DNA of 16,051 bases from a bacterium ADurb.Bin374 (GTDB lineage Bacteria > Riflebacteria > Ozemobacteria > Ozemobacterales > Ozemobacteraceae), in the NCBI GenBank assembly GCA_002068715.1, contig MWAR01000630.1:1-16051 (forward strand), in the 5' to 3' direction. Both the position numbers and the translations under genes were made by a program. The notes under the pieces were generated by a model that searched no databases, was not told the DNA's origin, and saw only the letters and a list, made by a program, of their open reading frames with translations. Below are positions 8,366 through 16,051 of the stretch, piece by piece (the stretch's first letter is position 1; each line of letters begins with the position of its first letter).

Positions 8366-10377
8366 TTATCGCAGATGATCCAGCACCCGACGGACGGCGA
8401 CCGCGAGATCGCGTCTGGAAAAGGGTTTGCTGATGAATTCCCTGAATCCGCACGTTTCGGCCCTGCTCGCCACCTGAGCCGTGGCGGTGCCCGAACAGAG
8501 GATGAGGGGCATATCGCTTCGCAGGCGCAGAATCTCCGCAGCCAGCTCATATCCCGTCATCTGCGGCATGAAGAGATCGGTGATGACCAGATCGAAGGCC
8601 AGTGGATCGGATCGGACGAGTTCGAGGGCTTCCGGGCCAGCCGTGCAGGTTTCGACCCGATACCCCTGCAATCGCAGCATTTCCCGAACGAGAAACGTAA
8701 GGCCGGCATCGTCGTCGACGAAGAGGATCCTCTCGTGGCCACAGGGAATCGGCTCTTCGCCGGCTTCTCCAAGCGTTTCTGGCAGTGACTCCATCTGCGG
8801 GAGATACACGTCGAACGTTGTGCCGACCCCTGGCTCGCTGGCGACGTCGATCACGCCGAGGTGACTTTCGATGATGCCGTGCGAGATCGACAGTCCCAGG
8901 CCGGTTCCCTCGCCATCGCCCTTTGTCGTGAAATATGGATTATATATCTTGGCCAATATTTCCGGAGTCATCCCACAGCCGGTATCCTGCACCGTCAGTT
9001 TCGCATACTCGCCAGGAGCCAGGCCGGGAAGCAGTTTCGTCTGGTCTGCAGATAGCGTCACCCGCTTCAGGCGGACGAGCAACACACCGCCCCGGTCTTT
9101 CATCGCGTGAAAGGCGTTGGTGCAGAGATTCATCACGACCTGGTGAATCTGGGTCGCATCGGCGAACGCCACACAGTCCCGCTCGATCTCCCGGCGGATC
9201 TCGATCGTCGCCGGCAGAGCCGACCGTATGAAGGAGAGCACCTCCTCAACCACCAGGTGGAGCGCAAGCGGCACCCGTTCCTGCTCCGACTGGCGACTGA
9301 ACGCGAGAATCTTTCCGACGAGCTGTTTCGCTCGTTCGGCGGCCGGCAGGATTCCTCTCAGGTGTTCGGCGGCGACGCTTCCGGCCGGGATCTCGTGAGT
9401 GGCGAGTTCGGCAAAGCCCATGATCGCCGCGAGAATGTTGTTGAAATCGTGGGCGATGCCGCCCGCCAGCGTGCCGATGGCCTCCATCTTCTGGGCCTGT
9501 CTGAGGTTCGCCTCCATACGCACCTGGTCGGAAACATCGACGAACGTGACGACCTGGTCGCCGTTTTCGAGAAACGACGGGTGGATCCGCACCTGCCTGA
9601 TCGCCCCATCCCGACACTTGATCCGAACCATCCAGCTTTCCGGCAGACTTCCGGAAGATTTGGCCTCCTGCCAGCGCCGCGTGACGTTCTCTCGGTATCC
9701 GGCATCCGGATACGCCTTCAGACGCCAGGCGGTCAGATCGGGCAGTTCTTCCAGCGTATATCCGAACAGGAAGGTGAAACGAGGGTTCACATACCGGAAA
9801 AGGCCGTTCCGATCGAGCAGTATCACACCGATTGGAAGCTCGTCGACGAGCCGCTTGAATCGCCGTTTTTCCTCCTCCAGATCCCGCGCCGACGCTTCGG
9901 CCTCGAGCATCTTCTGCTCGAGCTTGTGTACAAGCCGCTCGTTGTACAGTCTGAGCACGTCCTTCTCCGAAACGGGAGCATCCGCTTTTTCCGGAAGCGC
10001 CTCCTTCCGGATGACACCCTGTATTTTCACCAAAAGTTCTTCGGGCTCGCACGGTTTCCGAAGAAACAGGTCCGCCCCGAGCTTGAGGGCGAACGCTTCG
10101 TCCTGCGAACTCGTATATGTTGCAGTATAGAATATGAAGGGGATGTTCCCGAGCGCGGCGTCGGATTTCACCGTCTGGCAGAACTCGAACCCGTCCATGA
10201 TCGGCATCAGGATATCGCTGATGATCAGGTCGACCCTGCCGGCCCGAAGATCAGCTTTTCGCCCGGCTGCGGGCCGAAGTCGTTCTGGGCGCTCTCGACC
10301 TCGTAGCCGTTTCCCTTGAGAAGCGCCTCGAGAAGGTATCTTCCGTCCTCTCTGTCATCGACGATCAGTATGATCAC
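8366..10377 (-). CDS. Hybrid sensor histidine kinase (REC-PAS-HK-REC), frameshifted in its N-terminal receiver
   Basis: The long open part starts at an ATG at 10207 (613 residues). It encodes the back half of a receiver (MDGFEF, then [12 protein letters not shown]), a coiled coil (about 80-120), a PAS domain (about 120-230), a HisKA domain with phospho-His253 ([17 protein letters not shown]), a HATPase domain with N box and GTGLGLS (about 350-470), and a complete C-terminal receiver with DDD498-500, Asp544 and Lys594. The front half of the first receiver is present upstream in a different frame. It runs from a GTG at 10377 (GGAG eight bases upstream) and reads [20 protein letters not shown] until a stop at 10225-10227. 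A one-base shift between about 10230 and 10290 would join them, and the phospho-Asp codon (10214-10216) lies just past the break. The gene starts three bases after the response-regulator stop. It is either a sequencing error or a disrupted gene. Confidence 0.85.
10225..10377 (-). other. Front fragment of the frameshifted receiver domain
   Basis: Fifty codons from GTG with the receiver strand-1 motif and acidic pair (LIVDDRED), helix 1 ([11 protein letters not shown]) and strand 2 (VESAQN), ending at TGA 10225-10227. It is out of frame with the rest of the receiver, which continues as [20 protein letters not shown]. Both frames are open over about 10227-10355, so the switch lies there. Confidence 0.8.
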
Positions 10378-10380
10378 GGC

Positions 10381-10764
10381 TCATTCTCCATGACGGCCTT
10401 CAGGCAGGAAGGCGCTGATCTCGCTCACGAAGGTTTCCGGATCGATCGGCTTTTCGATATACCCCGTGGCCCCCGCAGCAAGGATGGCCTCCCGATCGCC
10501 GACCATGGCATATGACGTCACGGCGATGATTGGTATCCCCTCCAGTTCCGGATGTTTTTTCATCTCTGCGGCAACGGCGTATCCGTCCATCTCCGGAAGC
10601 TGTATATCAAGCAATATAATCGCAGGTGCAAGCTCCAGCGCGGCTTTTATGCCATCCCGTCCGTTCCTAACGCCAACGGTCTCGAACCCGCGTTTTCCCA
10701 GCAGGAACTGCATCAGATAGAGATTCTGCTCGTTGTCCTCGATGATCAGCACTTTCCAGCTCAT
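10381..10764 (-). CDS. Single-domain response regulator
   Basis: A 127-residue stand-alone receiver (CheY/DivK style). It has the acidic pair Glu9-Asp10 (LIIEDNEQN), phospho-acceptor Asp53 ([13 protein letters not shown]), the Thr83/Ser84 switch position, and Lys105 (YIEKPI). There is no output domain, so it acts by protein contact or as a phosphorelay intermediate. The start is the ATG at 10764, with GGAGAGGG just ahead and an ATGA overlap with the preceding kinase stop. The frame stays open further upstream but that is only shadow sequence inside the kinase gene. Adjacency to two kinases suggests it receives phosphate from the upstream periplasmic sensor kinase, and perhaps passes it through the hybrid kinase. 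Confidence 0.93.
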   Translation of the reverse strand: MSWKVLIIEDNEQNLYLMQFLLGKRGFETVGVRNGRDGIKAALELAPAIILLDIQLPEMDGYAVAAEMKKHPELEGIPIIAVTSYAMVGDREAILAAGATGYIEKPIDPETFVSEISAFLPEGRHGE

Positions 10765-12956
10765 ACCCTCTCCTTCGGCAGCCGGGGCAGACGAATGGTG
10801 AAGGTACTGCCGCGGCCCGGCTCGCTCTCGACGTCGATCGCCCCGCCCATCAGCTCCAGCAGTTTTCTGGAAATCGAAAGTCCGAGACCGGTGCCTTCGA
10901 ATTTTCTCGTCAGCCCGGAATCGACCTGTTGAAACGGCTGGAACAGCCTTGCAAGGTCCTCCCTGGCGATGCCGATTCCGGTGTCGGAAACAGCCACCGT
11001 CAGGGTGTCTCCATCCACGGCCCGGCACCGGATCACGACACTGCCCCGTTCGGAGTATTTTACAGCATTATTGACGATGTTGAGCAGAATCTGCTCGAAC
11101 CGGCGTTGGTCGGCCGTCACTTCGAACAGGTCGCCGGCCGTTTCCAGCCAGAGATCGAGCCCCTTCTTCTCGGCCGCCGGATGCATCATCCTGACCGTTT
11201 TTTCCAGGGAAATCATCGGATCGAATCGTGTCGGCGAGAGCTTCAGCTGGCCGGCTTCGATCTTCGAGATGTCGAGCACGTCGTTGATCAGGGCAAGCAG
11301 GTGCCGCGAGCTTACCTGCACCATGGCCAGTTGCTTCGTCTGCTCCTCGTTCAGCGGCCCGGCGAGGCCCTGCAGAAGAATGCCGGTGAAGCCGATGATC
11401 GAGTTGAGCGGCGTCCGGAGCTCGTGCGACATGGTCGCCAGAAACGACGACTTGATGCGGTCCGCCGTCCGCGCCTGCTCCATCGCGGTCTGAAGCTCGG
11501 AGGTGCGTTCGACGACGCGGCGCTCGAGCTCCCCGGTATGGCGCCGGACCTGGTCGTATAGGCGCGCGTTCTCGATCGCGAGGGCCAGTGGCCCGCAGAT
11601 GTCCCAGACCAGGTTTCGCTTCATGGGGTCAAGCCTGGAGATCGTACGTGAGAACACGCAGAGAATGCCGATGGTCCCGCCTCTGGCCTTCAGGGGAAAT
11701 GCGGCGAACAGCCGTATGCCGCCCCGTCGGAATTCCTCCCGCATCACGAGCGGGTGTTCCGAGGCGTTTTCCTCGAAGACAGACGGTTCGTCGAGCTGTG
11801 CCGCATGCCCGAGAAGCCCTTTTCCCAGGTGAACCGGCTTCGCTCTCAGCGACTCCTCGAAATCCTCGGGGGCATTGACGATGATGCGCAGTTCGAGTTC
11901 GTCGGTGTCGCGGTTCGTGAGACACAGCATGCCGCCGTCGATGCCCGTCAGGTCGCGCACGCCGTTGAGGGCGTTGTCGATGACGGCGTCGACATCGAGA
12001 CGTGTCGCGGTGTCGCGCAGGACACGATCCATGACGACCATCTGGTCGTTGGCCTGCTTCAGCTCGAGCGTTCGCGCCTGCACCTGGCGCCTCAGCAGGA
12101 ACCCGCCGCTCAGGCTGATCAGAAGTCCCGCGACGGCGATTCCTGCCGCGGCCTTCACCCATTCGGGCAGTCGGAACGCTGTTTCTTCCGAGAGCCACCG
12201 CTTCATCGCGCGATGGTACTCGGATTCTGGATTCTCCTTCATTTGTCGCAGGCGACGGTCGAGAGCCAGCAGGATGTCGTTGCGGGCACCTTTCGGGGCG
12301 GCGAAATAGAGTGACGAGGGCTGAAAGATGACGGCGGTGTCTTCGAACCCATACCGCCGGAAGTGCGTCATGCCGTAAAAGCTGTTCGCGACCGCCGCAT
12401 CGGCCTCGCCGGCCGCCACCGCGGCAAACGCCCGGTCATAATCGGGAAGCGGGATGATCACCGGCTTCAGCCCGAACTCGGCAGCGAGTCTCTCGAACGC
12501 CGTCTGCTGGATCGAATGCTCGAGAACCGCGATTTTCCGCCCTTTCAGGTCGAGAATCGACCTGATTCCCGAGCCGGGCCGCGCATAGACCTGGCCCCAC
12601 GAAGACATGACCGGTTCCTTGTGAAATGCGAAAATGCGCTCCCGTTCCGGTGAGATTGCCACGTCAGGCATCAGATCGATGTCTCCGCGCGCCAGGCGGG
12701 CCAGGCCGTCGGTCCACGTTCCGGAAACGTATTCGAGGCGCCAGCCTTCGTCTTTCGCAACCTGCTCGATGATGTCGACGAAGATGCCGGACGGGTGACC
12801 GGCTTTGGACACGAAAATCTTCGGCTCGTTCTGGTAGACACCCACGCGAACGACACGAAGGCCTTCGGCGCTCGCGGCTGTCATCCCAAAAAGGCAGAAC
12901 AGCAGGAAAACGACGAGACCGCGGCACATTCCGCCGCGCTGCCTACGCCGCCGCAA
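10761..12956 (-). CDS. Sensor histidine kinase with periplasmic solute-binding domain and GAF domain
   Basis: A 731-residue membrane kinase if initiated at TTG 12956, which has GGAGG seven bases upstream. The ATG at 12929 (722 residues) has no good ribosome binding site. The signal peptide is at about residues 10-31 ([23 protein letters not shown]). A type-3 solute-binding domain (SBP_bac_3) follows at about 33-250 ([51 protein letters not shown]), then one TM helix (about 267-290), a coil, and a GAF domain (about 316-466). HisKA has phospho-His511 ([17 protein letters not shown]), and HATPase has the N box [14 protein letters not shown] and GTGLGLS. The kinase probably senses an amino-acid-like or other small ligand in the periplasm. 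It has no receiver of its own; the adjacent receiver gene overlaps its stop. It is the first gene of the signalling operon. Confidence 0.93.
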   Translation of the reverse strand: MRRRRQRGGMCRGLVVFLLFCLFGMTAASAEGLRVVRVGVYQNEPKIFVSKAGHPSGIFVDIIEQVAKDEGWRLEYVSGTWTDGLARLARGDIDLMPDVAISPERERIFAFHKEPVMSSWGQVYARPGSGIRSILDLKGRKIAVLEHSIQQTAFERLAAEFGLKPVIIPLPDYDRAFAAVAAGEADAAVANSFYGMTHFRRYGFEDTAVIFQPSSLYFAAPKGARNDILLALDRRLRQMKENPESEYHRAMKRWLSEETAFRLPEWVKAAAGIAVAGLLISLSGGFLLRRQVQARTLELKQANDQMVVMDRVLRDTATRLDVDAVIDNALNGVRDLTGIDGGMLCLTNRDTDELELRIIVNAPEDFEESLRAKPVHLGKGLLGHAAQLDEPSVFEENASEHPLVMREEFRRGGIRLFAAFPLKARGGTIGILCVFSRTISRLDPMKRNLVWDICGPLALAIENARLYDQVRRHTGELERRVVERTSELQTAMEQARTADRIKSSFLATMSHELRTPLNSIIGFTGILLQGLAGPLNEEQTKQLAMVQVSSRHLLALINDVLDISKIEAGQLKLSPTRFDPMISLEKTVRMMHPAAEKKGLDLWLETAGDLFEVTADQRRFEQILLNIVNNAVKYSERGSVVIRCRAVDGDTLTVAVSDTGIGIAREDLARLFQPFQQVDSGLTRKFEGTGLGLSISRKLLELMGGAIDVESEPGRGSTFTIRLPRLPKERV

Positions 12957-12963
12957 AGGCCTT

Positions 12964-12968
12964 CCTCC
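12964..12968 (-). promoter_or_regulatory. Ribosome binding site favouring a TTG start of the sensor kinase
   Basis: Minus-strand GGAGG seven bases before TTG at 12956. That start gives a basic n-region (RRRRQRGG) ahead of the hydrophobic signal peptide core, whereas the downstream ATG at 12929 lacks such a site. Confidence 0.6.
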
Positions 12969-13008
12969 GATGGCTGTCCATCCTCTCGAAACGCATTCTC
13001 TACGTTCC

Positions 13009-13037
13009 ACTCTGCCATCATCGCAACCGCTTGTCAA
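13009..13037 (-). promoter_or_regulatory. Candidate promoter of the signalling operon
   Basis: A perfect -35 TTGACA (13032-13037, minus strand) is followed after 17 bases by CAGAGT (13009-13014), a poor -10. It lies in the 121-base gap between the acyl-ACP synthetase gene and the kinase gene. The -35 match is good, the -10 weak. Confidence 0.3.
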
Positions 13038-13077
13038 TGAACCGAGCGGCACGGTGCACGGCCGAAACGCCTTCGCC

Positions 13078-15522
13078 TCATGTCGCCGGGCAGGTTCGGA
13101 CTTCCCGTTTCGCTGCAGCCTCGATGTCGGCGGCCTTGGCGCGCGCTGCGGCAACCTGCTTCATGCCTCGAAGGTCGAGTTTGCCGCTTCCGAGCATCGG
13201 CAGGACATCGACACGGTAGAACTGCTCGCGCTTCGGAATGTACAGGTTCGGCAGTCCCATTGTCTGGAGTTTCGCCACGACCGGGTGCAGCTCTTCGTCG
13301 GAAAGGGTGTGCAGGACGGCGAGCCGTTCCCCGCGTCGCTGATCAGCGACGGCGGTGACGGCGAAGATACGGGCTTCGGTGCCGGCAGCCTCGTGCAGAG
13401 CCTCTTCGATGCGGCCGTGCGGGATCATCTCGCCGCCGATCTTCGAGAAACGGCTGATCCGGTCGGTGATTTTAAGGAACCCGTCGTCAGCGACCAGGGC
13501 AAGATCTCCCGTCGCATACCAGCCGTTATTCAGTACCTCGGCCGTTTCGGCGGGCCTGTTGAGATAGCCTGCCATCACGTTCTGGCCCTTGACCATCAGC
13601 AGTCCGGGCTGGCCGCGGGGCAGCTCGACGCCGCTGTCGGGGTCGACGATCTTGAGCGCCACACCGGGAATCGGATTTCCGACGAAGCCTCGACGGTACC
13701 CGACCTGGCGTTTTCCCGCGGCAGGGCATGCCGGGGCGCTGGTGGAAACAACGGGAGCGCACTCGGTGGTTCCATAGCCTTCGATCGGCCTGATGCCGAA
13801 CCGTTCGTCGAAGGTCCGCACGAGCCTTTCCGGGAGTTTTTCGGCACCGGTGAGAACCAGGCGGAGCGAGCGGAACTTTTCCGGGGCGACTTTCTTCAGA
13901 TACAGCTGAAGAAACGTCGGAGTCGTGATCAGCAGCGTGACGCCGTGTTTCTCAACGGAATCCCCGATGGGACCGGCATCGAGAGGCGAGGGGTGAAACA
14001 CGATCTTGGTTCCGTGAATCAGGGCGCACCAGAGGAACATGAAACCGAAAGAGTGGAACAGGGGCAGAATGCCGAGCAGGACGTCCGCATCGCTCATTTT
14101 CAGCGGGTGGGTCGTCGCCAGGCAGTTGGCGGCGATGTTGCGGTGGGTCAGGGGCACGCCCTTCGGTTCGCCGGTGCTGCCGCTGGTGAAGATAGTCGTC
14201 AGCACGTCGCCGGGTTCGACCCGTCGCTCGGCGCCGCACCAGTATTCCAACCACGATATCGGGGCTGCGAGGGCGACCAGCGCGGCCATCAGCCGGAAAA
14301 ACGGATCGAGACGCACCGACTCACCCTCGACGTCGATGACGGCAAGATCTCTTGGAATATCATACGCTATTTTATTTGCGAAACGGCGGCTCGTCACGAC
14401 CGTGCGGATTCCGGACTGCCGGACCGCCGACGTCATGTTCGCCGGGCCGGCGGTATAGTTCAGGTTCACGATGATCCGGCCGGACAGGGCAAGCGCGAGG
14501 CTTGCCGTAGCCGCCGCGACGCCCGGGGGCAGGAGAACGGCCACGGCGGTCTGCCCCCGAAGCGCGCCCTGCCAGGCGTGCGCCCAGGCGACGGCCCCGC
14601 TCGACAGGCTCCAGCGCGACACGCCGTCGTGCTGGGGATCGGCGGCGATCGGCCACCAGAACCTGCTTCTCATGCGCCTGATCAGGAGGTGCGTCAATGG
14701 CGGCTGTTCCCGCATCGCGCTCTCCCAGATGGGGACGGAAAGTTCCTGAACAATCGCCCTGACGCCAGGCAGGGGCGTCCCGGCGGGCAGCGGCGCGCCG
14801 GCATGGGCCCAGAGGGGCGTTCGCAGGGGCGGGAACCGCATCGACACCTCCGCCGAGTCGATCCGCATGGGGGCGGCCCAGCGCGTTTCGAGACAGACCG
14901 GCACGATCGGCGCCGCAAGATTCCGGCAGAACTCCTCGAGGCCCCGCCTGAACGGAAGCATCATACCGATCCGCGTCATATCGCCTTCCGCGAAGAGGCA
15001 GAGCAGGCGACCGCGGGCGACATGCCGGGCGGCCCGACGCAGGGATTTCAGCAAGACGACATCTCCCGTTTCCGTCTCTATCCGGACCGCACCGAGCAGG
15101 CGAAGGAGCCGGCCAAGGATGGGCCGTTTCATGTCGGCTGCCGGAACGAGGAAATGGACGGGCCGAGGCACGATCGCCATGAGAAGAAGCGGGTCGATGG
15201 GCGATGTGCGGTTGCAGACGAGAACAGCGCCGCCTTTTCCCGGAATCCTGTCCAGTCCGATCGTCCGAACCCGCCACAGGCGCGGAAGGAGAACCCGGGC
15301 GAGCCATCTCAGCCCATCAGCGGTCGGCCGACGAAGTCGCTTTCCGACCGATGGTGTTCCCAGGACGAGGAAGAAAAGCGCGATGCCGGCAACGACCAGC
15401 GGGACAATCGAAGACGCCAGCCAGCTCCAGCCGACGAAAATGGCTCCCGAAACAATCAGGAGCGAGCGCATCGCCCGCGACGAAACACGTTTCCGATCCG
15501 GGGCGACGTTCGCTCTTTTCAT
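13078..15522 (-). CDS. Acyltransferase/acyl-ACP synthetase fusion (Aas-like)
   Basis: An 814-residue two-domain enzyme. Hydrophobic segments at about residues 20-54 suggest membrane anchoring. A PlsC-like lysophospholipid acyltransferase domain spans about 65-270, with [18 protein letters not shown] (177-194) and APIVPVCLE (204-212). An AMP-forming acyl-CoA/acyl-ACP ligase domain spans about 290-790, with [11 protein letters not shown] (445-455), GYGTTECAP (582-590), TGD (671-673) and catalytic Lys781 in GSGKLDL. This matches the Aas arrangement that activates fatty acids and re-acylates lysophospholipids at the inner membrane. The acyltransferase motif I reads NRTSPID (104-110), where the family normally has NHxSxxD, so the transferase half may be inactive or changed. 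The start is the ATG at 15522; its ribosome binding site is weak. It follows the symporter gene by 22 bases on the same strand. Confidence 0.92.
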   Translation of the reverse strand: MKRANVAPDRKRVSSRAMRSLLIVSGAIFVGWSWLASSIVPLVVAGIALFFLVLGTPSVGKRLRRPTADGLRWLARVLLPRLWRVRTIGLDRIPGKGGAVLVCNRTSPIDPLLLMAIVPRPVHFLVPAADMKRPILGRLLRLLGAVRIETETGDVVLLKSLRRAARHVARGRLLCLFAEGDMTRIGMMLPFRRGLEEFCRNLAAPIVPVCLETRWAAPMRIDSAEVSMRFPPLRTPLWAHAGAPLPAGTPLPGVRAIVQELSVPIWESAMREQPPLTHLLIRRMRSRFWWPIAADPQHDGVSRWSLSSGAVAWAHAWQGALRGQTAVAVLLPPGVAAATASLALALSGRIIVNLNYTAGPANMTSAVRQSGIRTVVTSRRFANKIAYDIPRDLAVIDVEGESVRLDPFFRLMAALVALAAPISWLEYWCGAERRVEPGDVLTTIFTSGSTGEPKGVPLTHRNIAANCLATTHPLKMSDADVLLGILPLFHSFGFMFLWCALIHGTKIVFHPSPLDAGPIGDSVEKHGVTLLITTPTFLQLYLKKVAPEKFRSLRLVLTGAEKLPERLVRTFDERFGIRPIEGYGTTECAPVVSTSAPACPAAGKRQVGYRRGFVGNPIPGVALKIVDPDSGVELPRGQPGLLMVKGQNVMAGYLNRPAETAEVLNNGWYATGDLALVADDGFLKITDRISRFSKIGGEMIPHGRIEEALHEAAGTEARIFAVTAVADQRRGERLAVLHTLSDEELHPVVAKLQTMGLPNLYIPKREQFYRVDVLPMLGSGKLDLRGMKQVAAARAKAADIEAAAKREVRTCPAT

Positions 15523-15544
15523 ATCGTCAAATATTTTTCCTTTG

Positions 15545-16051
15545 TCACTCGAGGGCGACCTGGTGCGGCGGAGCGTGGCGGGCCCTGTCGAACTCGCCTT
15601 CCCAGATCGCGACGACGACGGTCGCGAGGCAGTTGCCGATCACGTTCACCGACGTGCGGGCCATGTCCATCAGCTCGTCGATGCCGAGAATGATGAAAAT
15701 CGGCTCGATCGGCAGGTTGAACGAGGCGGCGGTGCCAAGCAGGATCACGAGCGAGGCGCGCGGCACGCCGGCAACGCCCTTGCTGGTGAGCATCAGGGTG
15801 AACACCATCATCAACTGCTGGCCTAGCGTCATCTGGATGCCGGCCACCTGCGCGACGAAGACCGCCGCCATCGAGAGATACAGCGTCGTGCCGTCGAGGT
15901 TGAAGCTGTACCCGGTGGGCATCACGAACGCGACGATCTGCCGCGGCACGCCGAACTTTTCGAGCGCCTCCATGGCCCGGGGAAGCGCCGCTTCCGAACT
16001 GGTCGTCGCGAACGCGATCGATACCGGCTCGGCGATGGCTTCGCGGCGCAG
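15545..16051 (-). CDS. Dicarboxylate/amino acid:cation symporter, C-terminal part
   Basis: The last 168 residues of a DAACS-family transporter; the 5' end lies beyond 16051. The frame is open to the window edge. Diagnostic phrases are AFATTSSEAALPRAM (the re-entrant hairpin serine-rich motif), VAFVMPTGYSFNLDGTTLYLS (the NxDG sodium/proton site), TSKGVAGVPRASLVILLG (hairpin 2) and DELMDMARTSVNVIGNCLATVVVA (substrate and cation site). It takes up glutamate, aspartate or C4-dicarboxylates across the inner membrane with Na+ or H+. The ATG at 15973 is internal and not the start. The Asn in VNVIGN, where glutamate transporters usually have Asp, hints at DctA-like substrates but is weak evidence. 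Confidence 0.95.
   Translation of the reverse strand: MRREAIAEPVSIAFATTSSEAALPRAMEALEKFGVPRQIVAFVMPTGYSFNLDGTTLYLSMAAVFVAQVAGIQMTLGQQLMMVFTLMLTSKGVAGVPRASLVILLGTAASFNLPIEPIFIILGIDELMDMARTSVNVIGNCLATVVVAIWEGEFDRARHAPPHQVALE

Noticed and set aside
10240..10265. Programmed -1 frameshift site (CGAAAAG) in the receiver
   Set aside because: A canonical site needs the X XXY YYZ pattern (for example A AAA AAG). Here the P-site tRNA could not re-pair, and no downstream stimulatory stem-loop was recognised.
10765..11028. N-terminal extension of the single-domain response regulator
   Set aside because: The extension lies inside the kinase gene in another frame and is Arg/Gly-rich. The receiver begins at [10 protein letters not shown] with a good ribosome binding site and an ATGA overlap.
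12970..15693. A 907-codon open frame on the plus strand opposite the acyltransferase/synthetase gene
   Set aside because: It is antisense to a clearly real enzyme with all its ligase motifs. The length arises from GC-rich third positions on the other strand, the translation is low-complexity Arg/Gly-rich, and no ribosome binding site was evident.

Overview
The window is GC-rich DNA, with A/T confined to intergenic gaps and a few short islands. It carries outer-envelope style functions (MacB-like exporter, secreted proteins, a periplasmic ligand-sensing kinase), so the host is most likely a diderm bacterium. Nothing fixes the phylum. Genes are tightly packed, with ATGA-type overlaps and only short gaps. 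No rRNA, tRNA, CRISPR array, transposase or phage gene was found.

Left part, 1-4417: the last 25 codons of an upstream gene overlap a MacB/FtsX-type ABC permease. A convergent gene for an exported protein of unknown function ends 3 bases from the permease stop. Across a 121-base divergent gap lies a gene for a 623-residue exported protein. It has a Cys/His/Asp arrangement that suggests a papain-like (NlpC/P60 or CHAP type) peptidase or amidase domain.

Plus-strand cluster, 4493-6764: an unlisted 39-residue membrane peptide gene overlaps a MerR-family regulator gene, which overlaps comB (2-phosphosulfolactate phosphatase). A YihY/BrkB membrane protein follows. The first three genes are physically coupled. 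The cluster ends at a strong hairpin terminator (6788-6826) that appears to serve both strands.

Minus-strand half, 7058-16051: reading right to left, a dicarboxylate/amino acid symporter (5' end outside the window) is followed after 22 bases by a fused acyltransferase/acyl-ACP synthetase. Next comes a three-gene signalling operon: a periplasmic-binding-domain/GAF histidine kinase, a single-domain response regulator, and a hybrid kinase (REC-PAS-HK-REC). The hybrid kinase's first receiver domain is broken by a one-base frameshift. None of the three has a DNA-binding or other output domain, so the final target lies elsewhere. Last is a Ser/Gly-rich protein of unknown function.

Most notable points: the frameshifted receiver; the acyltransferase motif reading NRxSxxD instead of NHxSxxD; the micro-protein/MerR/ComB coupled cluster without other coenzyme M genes; the papain-like exported protein; and recurrent islands of A/T-ending codons inside otherwise GC-rich genes.
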